Shown here one piece after another: positions 8,380 through 16,993 of a stretch of 64,000 nt of DNA; within the stretch, counting starts at the first letter, position 1; each line of letters starts with the position of its first letter. The position numbers and the translations under genes are program-made. Under the pieces are notes generated by a model. It did not search any database and had not been told where the DNA came from. It saw only the letters and a list, made by a program, of their open reading frames with translations. The DNA is from Achromobacter xylosoxidans A8 (GTDB lineage Bacteria; Pseudomonadota; Gammaproteobacteria; Burkholderiales; Burkholderiaceae_B), in contig NC_014640.1 in the NCBI RefSeq assembly GCF_000165835.1, positions 4,464,001 through 4,528,000 on the forward strand, given 5' to 3'.

Positions 8380-9333
8380 ATGCCAGCCACTCCCCGCATT
8401 CCAGAACTGCACCACATCGGCGGCCGCCTGCGCATGCGCCACCTGGACCTGCTGCGCGCGTTATACGCGCTGGGCAGCGTGCACAAGGCCGCGGCCGAGC
8501 TCGGCATGACGCAGCCCGCTGCGAGCAAGCAATTGCTGGAACTGGAAGACATGTTCGGCGTGCCGCTGTTTCAGCGCACGCGCCGCGGCATCGTGCCCAC
8601 GGGCTTTGGCCACGCGCTGGCGCGCAAGGCCGACGTGCTCTGGTCCGACCTGTCCGGCGCCCGCAACGAGATCGCCGCGCTGGCCGCCGGCGCCAGCGGC
8701 CGCATCCGCGTCGGCGTGCAGCAGGTGGCGCTGCCCGTGCTGGTGCCGCGCGCCCTGCAACGCCTGCGCGCCGACCACGCCGGCGTCACCGTCATGCTGC
8801 AGGAAGGCGCGCACGATGCGCTGCTGGCCGGCCTGGCGCGCGGCGAACTCGACTGTGTGCTGGGCCGCCTGATGCTGGACGCCACCCAGCCCGTGTTCCG
8901 CACCGAAGTGCTGTACGAAGAGCCGATCTGCGTGGTGGCGCGCGTCGGCCATCCGCTGGCCAAGTCCACCCGCATCACCGCGGCCGCGCTGGCGCGGCAG
9001 GACTGGATCCTGCCGCCGCCGCAGGCGCCGCTGCGCCAGCGCATCGACTCCTACTTCGCCGAACAGGGGCTGACGCTGCACGCCCCCATGGCCGAGTCGG
9101 TATCGCTGCTGGCCAACGAGGTGCTATTGCGCAGCAGCGACCTGCTTTCCGCCATGCCGCGCGCGGTGGCGCAGCACTATGCCGCGCTGGGTGTGCTGGC
9201 CATCCTGAGGTTCCGTCCCGACTGGAACCTGCCGCCGGTGGGCGTGGTGCAGCGGGCGCAGGTGGAAGCGGCGCCCGCCTTGCAGCGCTTTCTCGATGCG
9301 CTGCGGGTCGAAGCCGGCGCGTTGGGCGCGTAG
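8380..9333 (+). CDS. LysR-family transcriptional regulator
   Basis: 317-aa LysR regulator. The N-terminal winged HTH (MRHLDLLRALYALGSVHKAAAELGMTQPAASKQ region) is followed by a periplasmic-binding-like effector domain. I chose the ATG at 8380 (MPATPRI) because AAAAGGAA lies 7 nt upstream; a GTG at 8356 has no SD. It is divergent from the MBL/TTT/hydrolase operon and probably regulates it through the dyad at 8334-8350. Confidence 0.88.
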   Translation: MPATPRIPELHHIGGRLRMRHLDLLRALYALGSVHKAAAELGMTQPAASKQLLELEDMFGVPLFQRTRRGIVPTGFGHALARKADVLWSDLSGARNEIAALAAGASGRIRVGVQQVALPVLVPRALQRLRADHAGVTVMLQEGAHDALLAGLARGELDCVLGRLMLDATQPVFRTEVLYEEPICVVARVGHPLAKSTRITAAALARQDWILPPPQAPLRQRIDSYFAEQGLTLHAPMAESVSLLANEVLLRSSDLLSAMPRAVAQHYAALGVLAILRFRPDWNLPPVGVVQRAQVEAAPALQRFLDALRVEAGALGA

Positions 9334-9355
9334 CGCCGTAAGCGCCCCTCTGCTC

Positions 9356-9736
9356 TCAAGCGTATTGCGCGAGCCCGTGGCCGAAAGACCAGTTCTCTTT
9401 CGCCACTTCCACCAGGTTCACGAACACGTCCTCGGGCCGCAGGCCGGGATCATCGCCCAAGCGTTGCGCAATCCGCTGGAACAGCGCCTTCTTCTGTTCC
9501 AGGCTGCGCGTGTTGTTCGCCGTGATCTGGATGTACACGAGGTCGTCGCTGCGCGCCACATCCATGTAGGTCGGGCTGTAGCGGAAGTTCGACGCGTCAT
9601 GCTCGGTCATGGTCATGAATTGGTCGTCTTCGGGCACATTGAAGGTTTCGCGCATGGCCAGATAGATGTTGTCGAAAATGGCCTGGCGGTAGGCTTGCGG
9701 CTTTCCGGCGCGCAATGAGACATGGACTAGCGGCAT
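9356..9736 (-). CDS. Tautomerase-family protein
   Basis: 126-aa member of the tautomerase superfamily. It begins MPLVHVSLRAGK, so Pro2 would be the N-terminal catalytic proline after Met removal. Length and segments such as MTEHDASNFRYSPTYMDVARS and VQIT-like YIQITANNTRS fit the longer two-beta-alpha-beta-unit tautomerases rather than 60-aa 4-oxalocrotonate tautomerase. Substrate unknown. A GGGAGA SD precedes the start. It is divergent from the LysR gene at 9818, presumably its regulator. Confidence 0.82.
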   Translation of the reverse strand: MPLVHVSLRAGKPQAYRQAIFDNIYLAMRETFNVPEDDQFMTMTEHDASNFRYSPTYMDVARSDDLVYIQITANNTRSLEQKKALFQRIAQRLGDDPGLRPEDVFVNLVEVAKENWSFGHGLAQYA

Positions 9737-9817
9737 GGTGGATTCTCCCTGTTGGACCGCTTCATATTAGCCATTCTGATAAGCTATTTGTCTATATTTC
9801 AATGATAAGCATCTGAA

Positions 9818-10675
9818 ATGACTGAGCGCTCGCTGGATGTCGCCGCCGTCAGGGCCTTTGTCCGCATTGCCGAGCTGGGCAGTTTCACGCGCGCCGCCGA
9901 AGTCCTGCAAACGACACAGGCGGCCATCAGCCTGAAACTCAAGCGGCTCGAAGACCGGCTGGGCTTCCGCCTGATCGAACGCACGCCGCGGTACGTGGAG
10001 CTTTCGGCGCGAGGCGCCGCCTTTCTTGGACAGGCGCGCGAACTGCTGGCGGCGCACGACCGCGCGCTGTCCGCGGCTGCCGAGGGCAGGCAACGCCTTG
10101 CCATCGGCATCAGCGAACACGTGGCGGGCCCTGAACTGCCGGCGCTGATCGCACGCATGAACGCGGCGGATCCCCGGCTGCTGATCGAAATCCGGATTGC
10201 CTCCTCCGGCGACCTGCTCCAGAGCTTCGACCGGCGTGAACTCGATACGGTGATCGTGCGCCTGCATGCGGGACGCGACGACGGACAGGTTCTGACCAAG
10301 GAAAAATTCGGCTGGTACGCGGCGCCCGGTTGGCAGCAGCGGACAGGAGAACCGCTGCCCCTGGCCACCATGGCGCAACCTTGCGGCGTGCGCGCCATCG
10401 CCGAACAACTGCTCGACGAATCGGGCATACCGTGGACGGAGGTCTTTGTGGGCGGCGGCGTGATGGCGGTTGCGGCCGCGGTAATGGCGGGACTTGGCGT
10501 GGCGGCGCTGTCTCCGCGCATGCTGCCCTTCGGCGCGATCGACGCGGGCCCGAGGCTCGGACTGCCCGCCCTGCCGCAATTGCCGGTCTTATTGCACACC
10601 AGGGTCAGGGATGGCCGCGCGCGCGATGCGCTAACGGCCCTGGGCGCCGCGTTCCGCAGCGCCGTGAAAGGCTGA
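9818..10675 (+). CDS. LysR-family transcriptional regulator
   Basis: 285-aa LysR protein with the typical N-terminal HTH (AVRAFVRIAELGSFTRAAEV, then TTQAAISLKLKRLEDRLGFRL) and a C-terminal effector domain ending in FRSAVKG. It is divergent from the tautomerase. The 81-bp region between them is AT-rich and carries GATAAGC twice (9778-9784 and 9804-9810), a candidate contact site. It converges on the SDR gene with only 5 nt between stops. Confidence 0.86.
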   Translation: MTERSLDVAAVRAFVRIAELGSFTRAAEVLQTTQAAISLKLKRLEDRLGFRLIERTPRYVELSARGAAFLGQARELLAAHDRALSAAAEGRQRLAIGISEHVAGPELPALIARMNAADPRLLIEIRIASSGDLLQSFDRRELDTVIVRLHAGRDDGQVLTKEKFGWYAAPGWQQRTGEPLPLATMAQPCGVRAIAEQLLDESGIPWTEVFVGGGVMAVAAAVMAGLGVAALSPRMLPFGAIDAGPRLGLPALPQLPVLLHTRVRDGRARDALTALGAAFRSAVKG

Positions 10676-10680
10676 AAGCC

Positions 10681-11400
10681 TCAGGAACGGCCGCCCAGGC
10701 TGCCGCCGCCGTCCACGCCCAGCACCTGGCCGGTAATGAAGCCGGCGTCGTCCGACAGCAGGAAGGCGATCGCGGCAGCCACTTCGGCGGGCGTGCCCAG
10801 GCGCTTCATGGGCACGGAGGCCAGCGCGCGCTTTTCGGCATCGCTGCCGGCCGGGCGCGTGGCCCGGAACATCTCGGTTTCGATCGGACCGGGTGCGACC
10901 GCATTGGCGGTGACGCCGTATTCGGCCAGTTCGAGCGCCCAGGTGCGGGTGCAACCCACCAGCGCGCTCTTGGCGGCCGAATAGGCGGTGCGTTCCATGC
11001 CGCCATGGATGGCGCGGCTGACCACGTTGACGATGCGTCCGGCGCGGCGCACCTTCATGGATTCGATGAATGCCTGGGTGACCTGCACCGCCACGCGCAC
11101 GTTCAGATCCAGCACGTTGTACAGCGTGGCCAGGTCGATCTCGCCCAACGGCTGGGGCGAAACGATGCCCACGTTGTTGACCACGGCGTCGACCGGGAAT
11201 TTCTCGCGGATCTCGCGCAGCACTTCCTCGGTGCGGCCGGCGTCCGCCAGGTCACAGGCGTAGAGGTAGCCCGGAAAATCCACGTCGGTGGTGTTGCGCG
11301 CGATGCCAACCACATGACAACCCATGTCGGACAGCCGCTGAGTAAGCGCCCAGCCTATGCCTTTGGTGGCGCCCGTGACGAGCACGCATTTGTCCTTCAT
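10681..11400 (-). CDS. SDR-family oxidoreductase
   Basis: 239-aa classical short-chain dehydrogenase/reductase. The cofactor motif TGATKGIG is at ~residue 9; NNVGIVSPQP corresponds to NNAG; the catalytic Ser is in NVVSRAIHGG and Tyr-x-x-x-Lys in YSAAK. PGPIETEM and DGGGSLGG are C-terminal SDR blocks. The start at MKDKCVLVTGATKG (ATG 11398-11400) has GAGGT upstream; an upstream in-frame Met would add unconserved residues. Substrate unknown. Confidence 0.88.
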   Translation of the reverse strand: MKDKCVLVTGATKGIGWALTQRLSDMGCHVVGIARNTTDVDFPGYLYACDLADAGRTEEVLREIREKFPVDAVVNNVGIVSPQPLGEIDLATLYNVLDLNVRVAVQVTQAFIESMKVRRAGRIVNVVSRAIHGGMERTAYSAAKSALVGCTRTWALELAEYGVTANAVAPGPIETEMFRATRPAGSDAEKRALASVPMKRLGTPAEVAAAIAFLLSDDAGFITGQVLGVDGGGSLGGRS

Positions 11401-11494
11401 GGATAGAAACCTCGCTGGTGTTTTCTTGGTGAAAAACGGGCGCTTGGGCGCCCGGTCTTCCAAGTAGACACCATCCGGCGCCACCTGTCTTGTA

Positions 11495-11509
11495 AATTGC
11501 GTAGCAATT
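11495..11509. promoter_or_regulatory. Perfect dyad upstream of the SDR gene
   Basis: AATTGC-GTA-GCAATT, a perfect 6-3-6 inverted repeat, lies ~95 bp upstream of the SDR start and downstream of alr. Its AT-rich arms contrast with the surroundings and suggest an operator for an unidentified regulator. Confidence 0.4.
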
Positions 11510-11553
11510 CTTGCCTGCCGGACAGCCCGCCTGACGAGGTGGAACCGGCCGGC

Positions 11554-12681
11554 TCAGACGTCCCGGGTGACCGGAACGCGTGGCGCCAGGGCGCACAGCA
11601 GCTCGTAGCCAATGGTGCCGGCGGCTTGGGCCACTTCGTCCACGGAGGGGCCTTCCTCGCCCCAGAGCGACACGGGCGAACCGACGCCGGCGGCGGGGAC
11701 AGGCCCCAGATCGACGATCAGCATGTCCATGGAAACGCGGCCCACCAATTGGGTGCGGATGCCGGCCACCACCACCGGCGTGCCGGTGGTCGCGTGGCGC
11801 GGATAACCGTCGGCATAGCCGCAGGCCACGATGCCGATGCGCATGGAGCGGTCGGCGCGGAAGATGGCGCCGTAGCCGACCGAATCGCCGGCCTTCAGAT
11901 CCTGCACGGCGATGATTTCCGAGCGCAACGACATGGCTGGTTTCAGGCCGAAGGAAGAAGCTTCGGCGTCCGCAAACGGCGATGCGCCGTACAGGCAGAT
12001 GCCAGGGCGCACCCAGTGCGCCTGCGTTTCCGAGGCGACGGCGATCTCGGCGAAGCGCAGCGTGGCGGCCGAATTGCAGACGCTGATGGCGCCCGGCATC
12101 TTATGCGTCACCGAATTGAACAGCGCCAGCTGTTCGTTCACGCCTTGGGGGCCGTCGGCGCAGGCGAAGTGGGTCATCTTGCCCACCGAACCCAATACAC
12201 CCTGCTGTTGCAGCAGCATGGCGCGTTCATGCGCCGCGGCGTAGGCGGCGGGGCTGAAGCCCAGGCGGTTCATGCCGCTGTTCAGCTTGAGCATGATGTC
12301 GACGCGGCGCGAGAAGCGCGCGCGGGCCAGCATGTCCAGTTGCTCCCGGTTGTGCACCGTGGTGCTCAGGTGGTAGCGGTCGACAAGGTCCAGGTCGGAG
12401 GGTTCGAAAAAGCCTTCCAGCAGCAGGATGGGACCGCCCCAGCCCGCTTCGCGGCAGCGCACGGCTTCGTCCAGGTCCAGCATGGCCAGGCCTTGCGCCT
12501 TCGAGAAGCCGGCGACGGCCTGCTCGATGCCGTGCCCATAGGCATTGGCCTTTATCACGGCCCAGATCGAGGGCGGCAGGCCCGACGCGGCCTCCGCGGT
12601 CTGGTCCAGGTGGCGGCGCACGGCCGCGAGGTTATGCGCTAGCGCGGAGACGGAGACGGTGGCGGAGATTGGACGCGGCAT
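11554..12681 (-). CDS. alr: Alanine racemase
   Basis: 375-aa PLP-dependent alanine racemase making D-alanine for peptidoglycan. The PLP lysine is K44 in [11 protein letters not shown]. Other blocks are NSGMNRLGF, the Arg/Gly-rich [12 protein letters not shown], the second catalytic Tyr in [10 protein letters not shown], and [12 protein letters not shown]. Length is normal. It is divergent from the hpnCDE operon and followed by the SDR gene on the same strand after ~150 bp, so it is probably a separate unit. Confidence 0.96.
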   Translation of the reverse strand: MPRPISATVSVSALAHNLAAVRRHLDQTAEAASGLPPSIWAVIKANAYGHGIEQAVAGFSKAQGLAMLDLDEAVRCREAGWGGPILLLEGFFEPSDLDLVDRYHLSTTVHNREQLDMLARARFSRRVDIMLKLNSGMNRLGFSPAAYAAAHERAMLLQQQGVLGSVGKMTHFACADGPQGVNEQLALFNSVTHKMPGAISVCNSAATLRFAEIAVASETQAHWVRPGICLYGASPFADAEASSFGLKPAMSLRSEIIAVQDLKAGDSVGYGAIFRADRSMRIGIVACGYADGYPRHATTGTPVVVAGIRTQLVGRVSMDMLIVDLGPVPAAGVGSPVSLWGEEGPSVDEVAQAAGTIGYELLCALAPRVPVTRDV

Positions 12682-12812
12682 GGTGTGGGATCCTGTGGCG
12701 CTTAAGTCTAACTGATCCGCACCTCACGCGGCATTGCGCCGTGTCACCGGGATGCGACTACTCTAAAATGGATTGATCCAGGCCCCGCGGGGCCAGATCC
12801 GCCAGTCCAAAT

Positions 12813-13643
12813 ATGCCCATCGATCACTACGAGAACTTCCCCGTCGCCTCGCTGCTGCTGCCGCGCAGGCTGCGCGGCGCCGTGACCGATATCTACCGTT
12901 ACGCCCGCGCGGCGGACGATATCGCCGACGAAGGCAGCGCCACCGACGAAGAACGGCTGAAGCAGCTGGCCGCGTTCCGCGCCGAGCTGCACCGCATCGG
13001 CGCCGAACCGGGCGCCAGGCCCGAACCCGGCTCGCCCGAACTGGCCAGCATCTTCGTCCCGCTCGCCGCCACCATCGCGCGCCACCAGTTGCCGATCACC
13101 CCCTTCTACGACCTGCTGTCCGCCTTCGAACAGGACATCAGCGTCAAGCGCTACGAAGACTACGCCACGCTGGCCGACTACTGCACCCGCTCCGCCAATC
13201 CCGTGGGCAGGCTGATGCTGCACCTGTTCGAAGCCACCAATCCCCAGAACGTGAGCGAGGCCGACGCCATCTGCACCGGCCTGCAACTGGTGAACTTCTG
13301 GCAGGACGTGCGGGTGGACTGGCACAAGCAGCGCGTCTACCTGCCGCAAGAGGACCTGCGCCGCCACGGCGTGACGGACGAGGACCTGGCCGCCTGCCGG
13401 CTGACGCCCGCCTGGCGCGACCTGATGGCCTTCGAAGTCGAACGCGCCCGCGCACTGCTACACTTCGGCGCTCCGCTGGCGCGCCGCCTGCCGGGCCGCA
13501 TGGGCCTGGAGCTGCGCCTGGTGGTGCAAGGCGGGCTGCGCGTGCTGGAGCGTATCGAGGCGGGCGGCTACGATGTATTCATGAATCGCCCCGAATTGGG
13601 CGCCAAAGATTGGGCCATCATGATGTGGCGCGCAATTACCTGA
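12813..13643 (+). CDS. hpnC: Squalene synthase-like HpnC
   Basis: 276-aa trans-isoprenyl diphosphate synthase-like protein of the HpnC type, which converts presqualene diphosphate to hydroxysqualene in the three-enzyme squalene route. Aspartate-rich helices are seen at YARAADDIADE and LVNFWQDVRVDWHKQRVYLP. It begins MPIDHYENFPVASLLLP. No clear SD precedes it; instead a 14-bp GC palindrome (12781-12794) lies just upstream. Two nucleotides separate it from hpnD. Confidence 0.93.
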   Translation: MPIDHYENFPVASLLLPRRLRGAVTDIYRYARAADDIADEGSATDEERLKQLAAFRAELHRIGAEPGARPEPGSPELASIFVPLAATIARHQLPITPFYDLLSAFEQDISVKRYEDYATLADYCTRSANPVGRLMLHLFEATNPQNVSEADAICTGLQLVNFWQDVRVDWHKQRVYLPQEDLRRHGVTDEDLAACRLTPAWRDLMAFEVERARALLHFGAPLARRLPGRMGLELRLVVQGGLRVLERIEAGGYDVFMNRPELGAKDWAIMMWRAIT

Positions 13644-13644
13644 T

Positions 13645-14508
13645 ATGACCCCTGACGAATACTGCCAGGAGAAAGCCGCCAAAAGCGGTTCCAGCTTCTA
13701 CTACTCTTTCCTCTTCCTGCCGCCGGAGCGGCGGCGCGCCATCACGGCGCTGTACGCGTTTTGCCGCGAAGTGGACGACGTGGTCGACGAATGCACCGAC
13801 CCGTCGCTGGCCCGCGTCAAGCTGGCCTGGTGGCGCACGCAGGTCGACCAGATGTACAACGGCAATCCGGACCATCCGGTGACCCGCGCCCTGCAACCGC
13901 ACCTGCAAAGCTGTTCGATCACCCGCGAACGCCTGCTGGCCGTGGTCGACGGCATGGAAATGGACCTGGACCAGACCCGCTACCTGGACTGGCCGGGTCT
14001 GCGCAAGTACTGCTGGCACGCCGCCGGCGTGGTGGGCGAACTGTCCGCCGGCGTCTTCGGCTATTCCGACCCCAAGACCCTGGTCTATGCGGAAAAGCTG
14101 GGCCTGGCGTTCCAGATGACCAACATCATCCGCGACGTGGGCGACGATGCCCGCCGCGGCCGCATCTACCTGCCCGTCAACGACATGCAGCAGTTCGAGG
14201 TCAAGGCCTCGGACATCCTGAACGGCGAATACTCCGAACGCTTCAGCGCGCTGATGAAGTTCCAGGCCGATCGCGCCCGCGAGCTGTACCGCGAGGCCAT
14301 GAGCAACCTGCCCGAGGTCGACCGCCGCGCGCAGCGCCCGGGCCTGATGATGGCCGCCATCTATCACGCACTGCTCGACGAGATCGAACGCGACAACTGG
14401 CAGGTGCTGCATCAGCGCATCTCGCTCACTCCCCTGCGCAAGCTGTGGCTGGCCTGGAAGACCTGGGTGAGCGGCGGACGCGGACTGGTCCGCCGGTTGG
14501 CCCGGTGA
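13645..14508 (+). CDS. hpnD: Presqualene diphosphate synthase HpnD
   Basis: 287-aa squalene/phytoene synthase-family enzyme joining two farnesyl diphosphates into presqualene diphosphate. Both Asp-rich motifs are present: FCREVDDVVDE (~41-52) and MTNIIRDVGDDARRGRIYLP. The N-terminus SSFYYSFLFLPPERRRAI is characteristic. Its stop overlaps the GTG start of hpnE (GTGA), indicating translational coupling. Confidence 0.95.
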   Translation: MTPDEYCQEKAAKSGSSFYYSFLFLPPERRRAITALYAFCREVDDVVDECTDPSLARVKLAWWRTQVDQMYNGNPDHPVTRALQPHLQSCSITRERLLAVVDGMEMDLDQTRYLDWPGLRKYCWHAAGVVGELSAGVFGYSDPKTLVYAEKLGLAFQMTNIIRDVGDDARRGRIYLPVNDMQQFEVKASDILNGEYSERFSALMKFQADRARELYREAMSNLPEVDRRAQRPGLMMAAIYHALLDEIERDNWQVLHQRISLTPLRKLWLAWKTWVSGGRGLVRRLAR

Positions 14509-15827
14509 AGGCCGCGGTCATCGGCGCCGGCTGGGCCGGCCTGGCAGCCAGCGTCGCGCTGCGCGAAGCGGGCGCCAAGGTCACCGTCTTTGAAGCCGGC
14601 CATACGCCGGGCGGCCGCGCCCGGCGCGTGTTCCACACCGATTTCGACGCGCCGCTGGACAATGGCCAGCACCTGCTGTCGGGCGCCTACAAGCACACGC
14701 TGGCGCTGATGCGCCGCGTCGGCCGCAACCCGGACGCCTTGTTGATGCGCCGGCCCTTGCAGCTGGCCAGCCTGGACGGCCGCTTCCGCCTGGCCGCGCC
14801 GCGCCTGCCCGCGCCGCTGCACATGGCGGCGGCGATCCTGCGCGCGCGCGGCCTGTCCTGGAAGGACCGTCTCGCGACCCTGCGCCTGATGCGCGGCTTG
14901 AAAGCCATGTCCTGGACGCCGCCGCGCGACTGGACCGTGCTGCACCTGCTGCATTACCACGCGCAATCGGACGCCCTGATCCGCCAGATCTGGGAACCGC
15001 TGTGCCTGGCCGCGCTGAACACGCCCGCCGCCACCGCCAGCGCCGCGCTGTTCGCGCGCGTGCTGCGCGACAGCCTGACCGGCAGCCGCGAAAACAGCGA
15101 CATGCTGCTGCCCTGCACCGACCTGTCCGCGCTCTGGCCCGACGCCGCCGCGCGCCAGGTAACCATGCGCTACGGCAGCACCGTGCGCCAGCTCCGCCCC
15201 TCCCGCGAAGGCGTCGACATCAACCAGGAACGGTTCGATGCGGCCGTGCTGGCGGTGCCGCCTGCCTTCGCCGCGCGACTGCTAGACGCCCCGCTGCGCG
15301 AGGCCGGCGCCAACGGCCTGCTGGACGCGCTCAAGGCATTCGACTACATGCCCATCGCCACGTTGAACCTGCGGCTGCAGGATCCCTGGCGCCTGCCCGA
15401 ACCCATGATGATGCTGCGCGAAGAAGCCGCCCGCGACCACTACGGTCAATGGCTGTTCGACCGCGCGCAACTGGCCGGCGACACCAAGGCCGGCGAACTG
15501 GCCGTGGTGACCAGCGCGGCCACCGGCATCGCCGAACGCAACCGCCAGCAGGTCATCGAAGCGCTGATCGACCAGGTGGCGGAACAGGCGGCGCGCCATC
15601 CCGCGCGCCTGCCGGCCATGCCGGAAGTGACGGCCGCGGAACTGTTCATCGAAAAACGTGCGACCTTCGCGGCGGTGCCGGGTCTGACCCGCCCGCTGAA
15701 CTCCACGCCCTGGCCCACGCTGGCGCTGGCCGGCGACTGGACCGACACTGGCTATCCGGGGGTGCTGGAAGGCGCGGTGCGCAGCGGCCTGCAGGCCGCC
15801 CGCGTGCTGGATCCCGCCGTGGCCTGA
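14505..15827 (+). CDS. hpnE: Hydroxysqualene dehydroxylase HpnE
   Basis: 440-aa FAD-dependent amine-oxidase-fold enzyme that reduces hydroxysqualene to squalene. The dinucleotide-binding motif is VIGAGWAGLAAS at the N-terminus, followed by GGRARR; the C-terminal FAD block is LALAGDWTDTGYPGVLEGAVRSG. I chose the GTG start that overlaps the hpnD stop, because it opens directly with the Rossmann motif; the frame is open much further upstream inside hpnD without homology. Completes the HpnCDE squalene pathway. Confidence 0.94.
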   Translation: MKAAVIGAGWAGLAASVALREAGAKVTVFEAGHTPGGRARRVFHTDFDAPLDNGQHLLSGAYKHTLALMRRVGRNPDALLMRRPLQLASLDGRFRLAAPRLPAPLHMAAAILRARGLSWKDRLATLRLMRGLKAMSWTPPRDWTVLHLLHYHAQSDALIRQIWEPLCLAALNTPAATASAALFARVLRDSLTGSRENSDMLLPCTDLSALWPDAAARQVTMRYGSTVRQLRPSREGVDINQERFDAAVLAVPPAFAARLLDAPLREAGANGLLDALKAFDYMPIATLNLRLQDPWRLPEPMMMLREEAARDHYGQWLFDRAQLAGDTKAGELAVVTSAATGIAERNRQQVIEALIDQVAEQAARHPARLPAMPEVTAAELFIEKRATFAAVPGLTRPLNSTPWPTLALAGDWTDTGYPGVLEGAVRSGLQAARVLDPAVA

Positions 15828-15842
15828 GCGCCGCCGCGGCGC
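15828..15842. terminator. GC hairpin between convergent hpnE and crcB
   Basis: GCGCCG-CCG-CGGCGC, a perfect 6-3-6 hairpin directly after the hpnE stop and 9 nt before the crcB stop. It lacks a T-run, so terminator function is only probable. Confidence 0.4.
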
Positions 15843-15851
15843 CTGCCAGCC

Positions 15852-16244
15852 CTAGCGCAGCAGGCTGGCGGTGGCCAAGCCCGCCGCCGTCAGCAGCAGC
15901 GAACCCGCCAGGCTGAAGCCCGCATAGCCCAGCGCGCTGGCGTAGGCGCCGCGCTCCAGCATCGCCACCGTCTCGGCCGAAAAGGTCGAGAAGGTGGTCA
16001 GCCCCCCCATGAAACCCGTGATCGCGCCCAGCCGCACCCAGGCCGGCCATTCTGGATGCCCGGCCACCAGCGCCAGCGCCAGGCCCACCAGATAGCCGCC
16101 GGCCAGGTTCACCGCGAAGGTGCCCCAGGGCCAGGACTCCACGTTCAGCCACAGGCTGACCAGCCAGCGGACCCAGGCGCCGAACATGGCGCCCACGCCC
16201 ACGGCCAGGAAATTCAGGGGAATCAGGGTTTGATACGCGGACAT
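15852..16244 (-). CDS. crcB: Fluoride efflux channel CrcB/FluC
   Basis: 130-aa four-helix membrane protein of the FluC/CrcB family that expels fluoride as a dual-topology dimer. Family signatures are GAMFGAWVRW near the N-terminus, GTFAVNLAGGYLVG (conserved Asn) and GFMGGLTTFSTFS (Na+ site and Phe-box region). It starts 6 nt after hdeD and is probably co-transcribed. I see no fluoride riboswitch upstream. Confidence 0.95.
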   Translation of the reverse strand: MSAYQTLIPLNFLAVGVGAMFGAWVRWLVSLWLNVESWPWGTFAVNLAGGYLVGLALALVAGHPEWPAWVRLGAITGFMGGLTTFSTFSAETVAMLERGAYASALGYAGFSLAGSLLLTAAGLATASLLR

Positions 16245-16250
16245 CGGGCT

Positions 16251-16805
16251 TCAGGACGCCTTGTGCTGTTTGAGGCGGAAGGAAAAAACCAGCAGCAGTA
16301 TGCCGAAAAACACGGCGTAGGCGCCAATCACCCAGACCAGCGCGAGCGCGCCGGCGCCGGGCTGCATGATCAGCATGCCGCCGAACAGGATGGACACCAG
16401 GCCCGACAGGCCCAGCAGCCATTCGTTGCGGATGTCCTTGCGGAAGCGGATGGCGGCCACGACCTGGAACACGCCGGACACCAGCGCCCAGATCGCGATG
16501 ATGTAGAGCAGGACCAGCGCAGTCAGGCCCGGATAGACGAAGGTCACGATGCCGGCCGCGATGCCCAGCAGGCCCACGATGATGAGCGCCCACAAGGGCT
16601 TGCCGTTGTCGCGGATGCGCACCCCCGCAACCAGGGCCAGCACGCCGTCCACCAGCGCGAAAGCGCCCCATACCAGCACCAGCGCCGACAAGGTGATGGC
16701 GGGCATGAGCAAGGCCATGAGCCCGAAAAGGATGGCGACGACGCCGCGCAACGCCACCCAACCCCAATGACGACCGATCTGATCCACGACTTGCTGTTCA
16801 AGCAT
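16251..16805 (-). CDS. HdeD-family membrane protein
   Basis: 184-aa inner-membrane protein with six predicted helices (for example WVALRGVVAILFGLMALLMP, ALVLVWGAFALVDGVLALVAG, LLGIAAGIVTFVYPG). It shows the repeated GLxxIxxGIxxxxxP pattern of HdeD/DUF308 proteins, linked to acid resistance in E. coli. The start MLEQQVVDQIG has a strong GGAGGTCGTC SD; a longer open frame upstream has no SD. Function here is unproven. Confidence 0.88.
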   Translation of the reverse strand: MLEQQVVDQIGRHWGWVALRGVVAILFGLMALLMPAITLSALVLVWGAFALVDGVLALVAGVRIRDNGKPLWALIIVGLLGIAAGIVTFVYPGLTALVLLYIIAIWALVSGVFQVVAAIRFRKDIRNEWLLGLSGLVSILFGGMLIMQPGAGALALVWVIGAYAVFFGILLLVFSFRLKQHKAS

Positions 16806-16940
16806 GACGACCTCCGGTGTTTGTAACGGGTGGCCTATGTTATCTCCGCCAGGCGGCAGGCGCCACGTCGCGCCCGGCCCGCCAGCGGCGCCGCCCCGAA
16901 ATCGATTGAAATTTCCTTGGGCGGACAAGGGCGGCATTTA

Positions 16941-16955
16941 TAAGAGTCATTCTCA
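16941..16955 (+). promoter_or_regulatory. Fur box of the ferric-reductase-like operon
   Basis: TAAGAGT-C-ATTCTCA matches the 7-1-7 Fur consensus TGAGAAT-N-ATTCTCA at 12 of 14 positions, and lies 39 bp before the PepSY gene start. A perfect copy of the same consensus precedes the TonB receptor at 59.8 kb. This places the 16994-21399 operon under iron control. Confidence 0.75.
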
Positions 16956-16993
16956 TTAAATGTTAGAATCCGCGGGCTTTCACCCTATACCCC

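Noticed and set aside
9325..9337. Small hairpin GGCGC-GTA-GCGCC at the LysR stop as a terminator
   Set aside because: Only 5 bp, without T-run, and partly coding; such dyads are expected by chance at this GC content.
10669..10681. Hairpin AGGCT-GAA-AGCCT between convergent genes
   Set aside because: Short stem within a 5-nt intergenic gap and no T-tract; terminator function cannot be supported.
16806..16993. Possible fluoride riboswitch for crcB
   Set aside because: The region upstream of hdeD-crcB shows no recognisable crcB-motif core; the conserved features seen there belong to the Fur-controlled divergent promoter.
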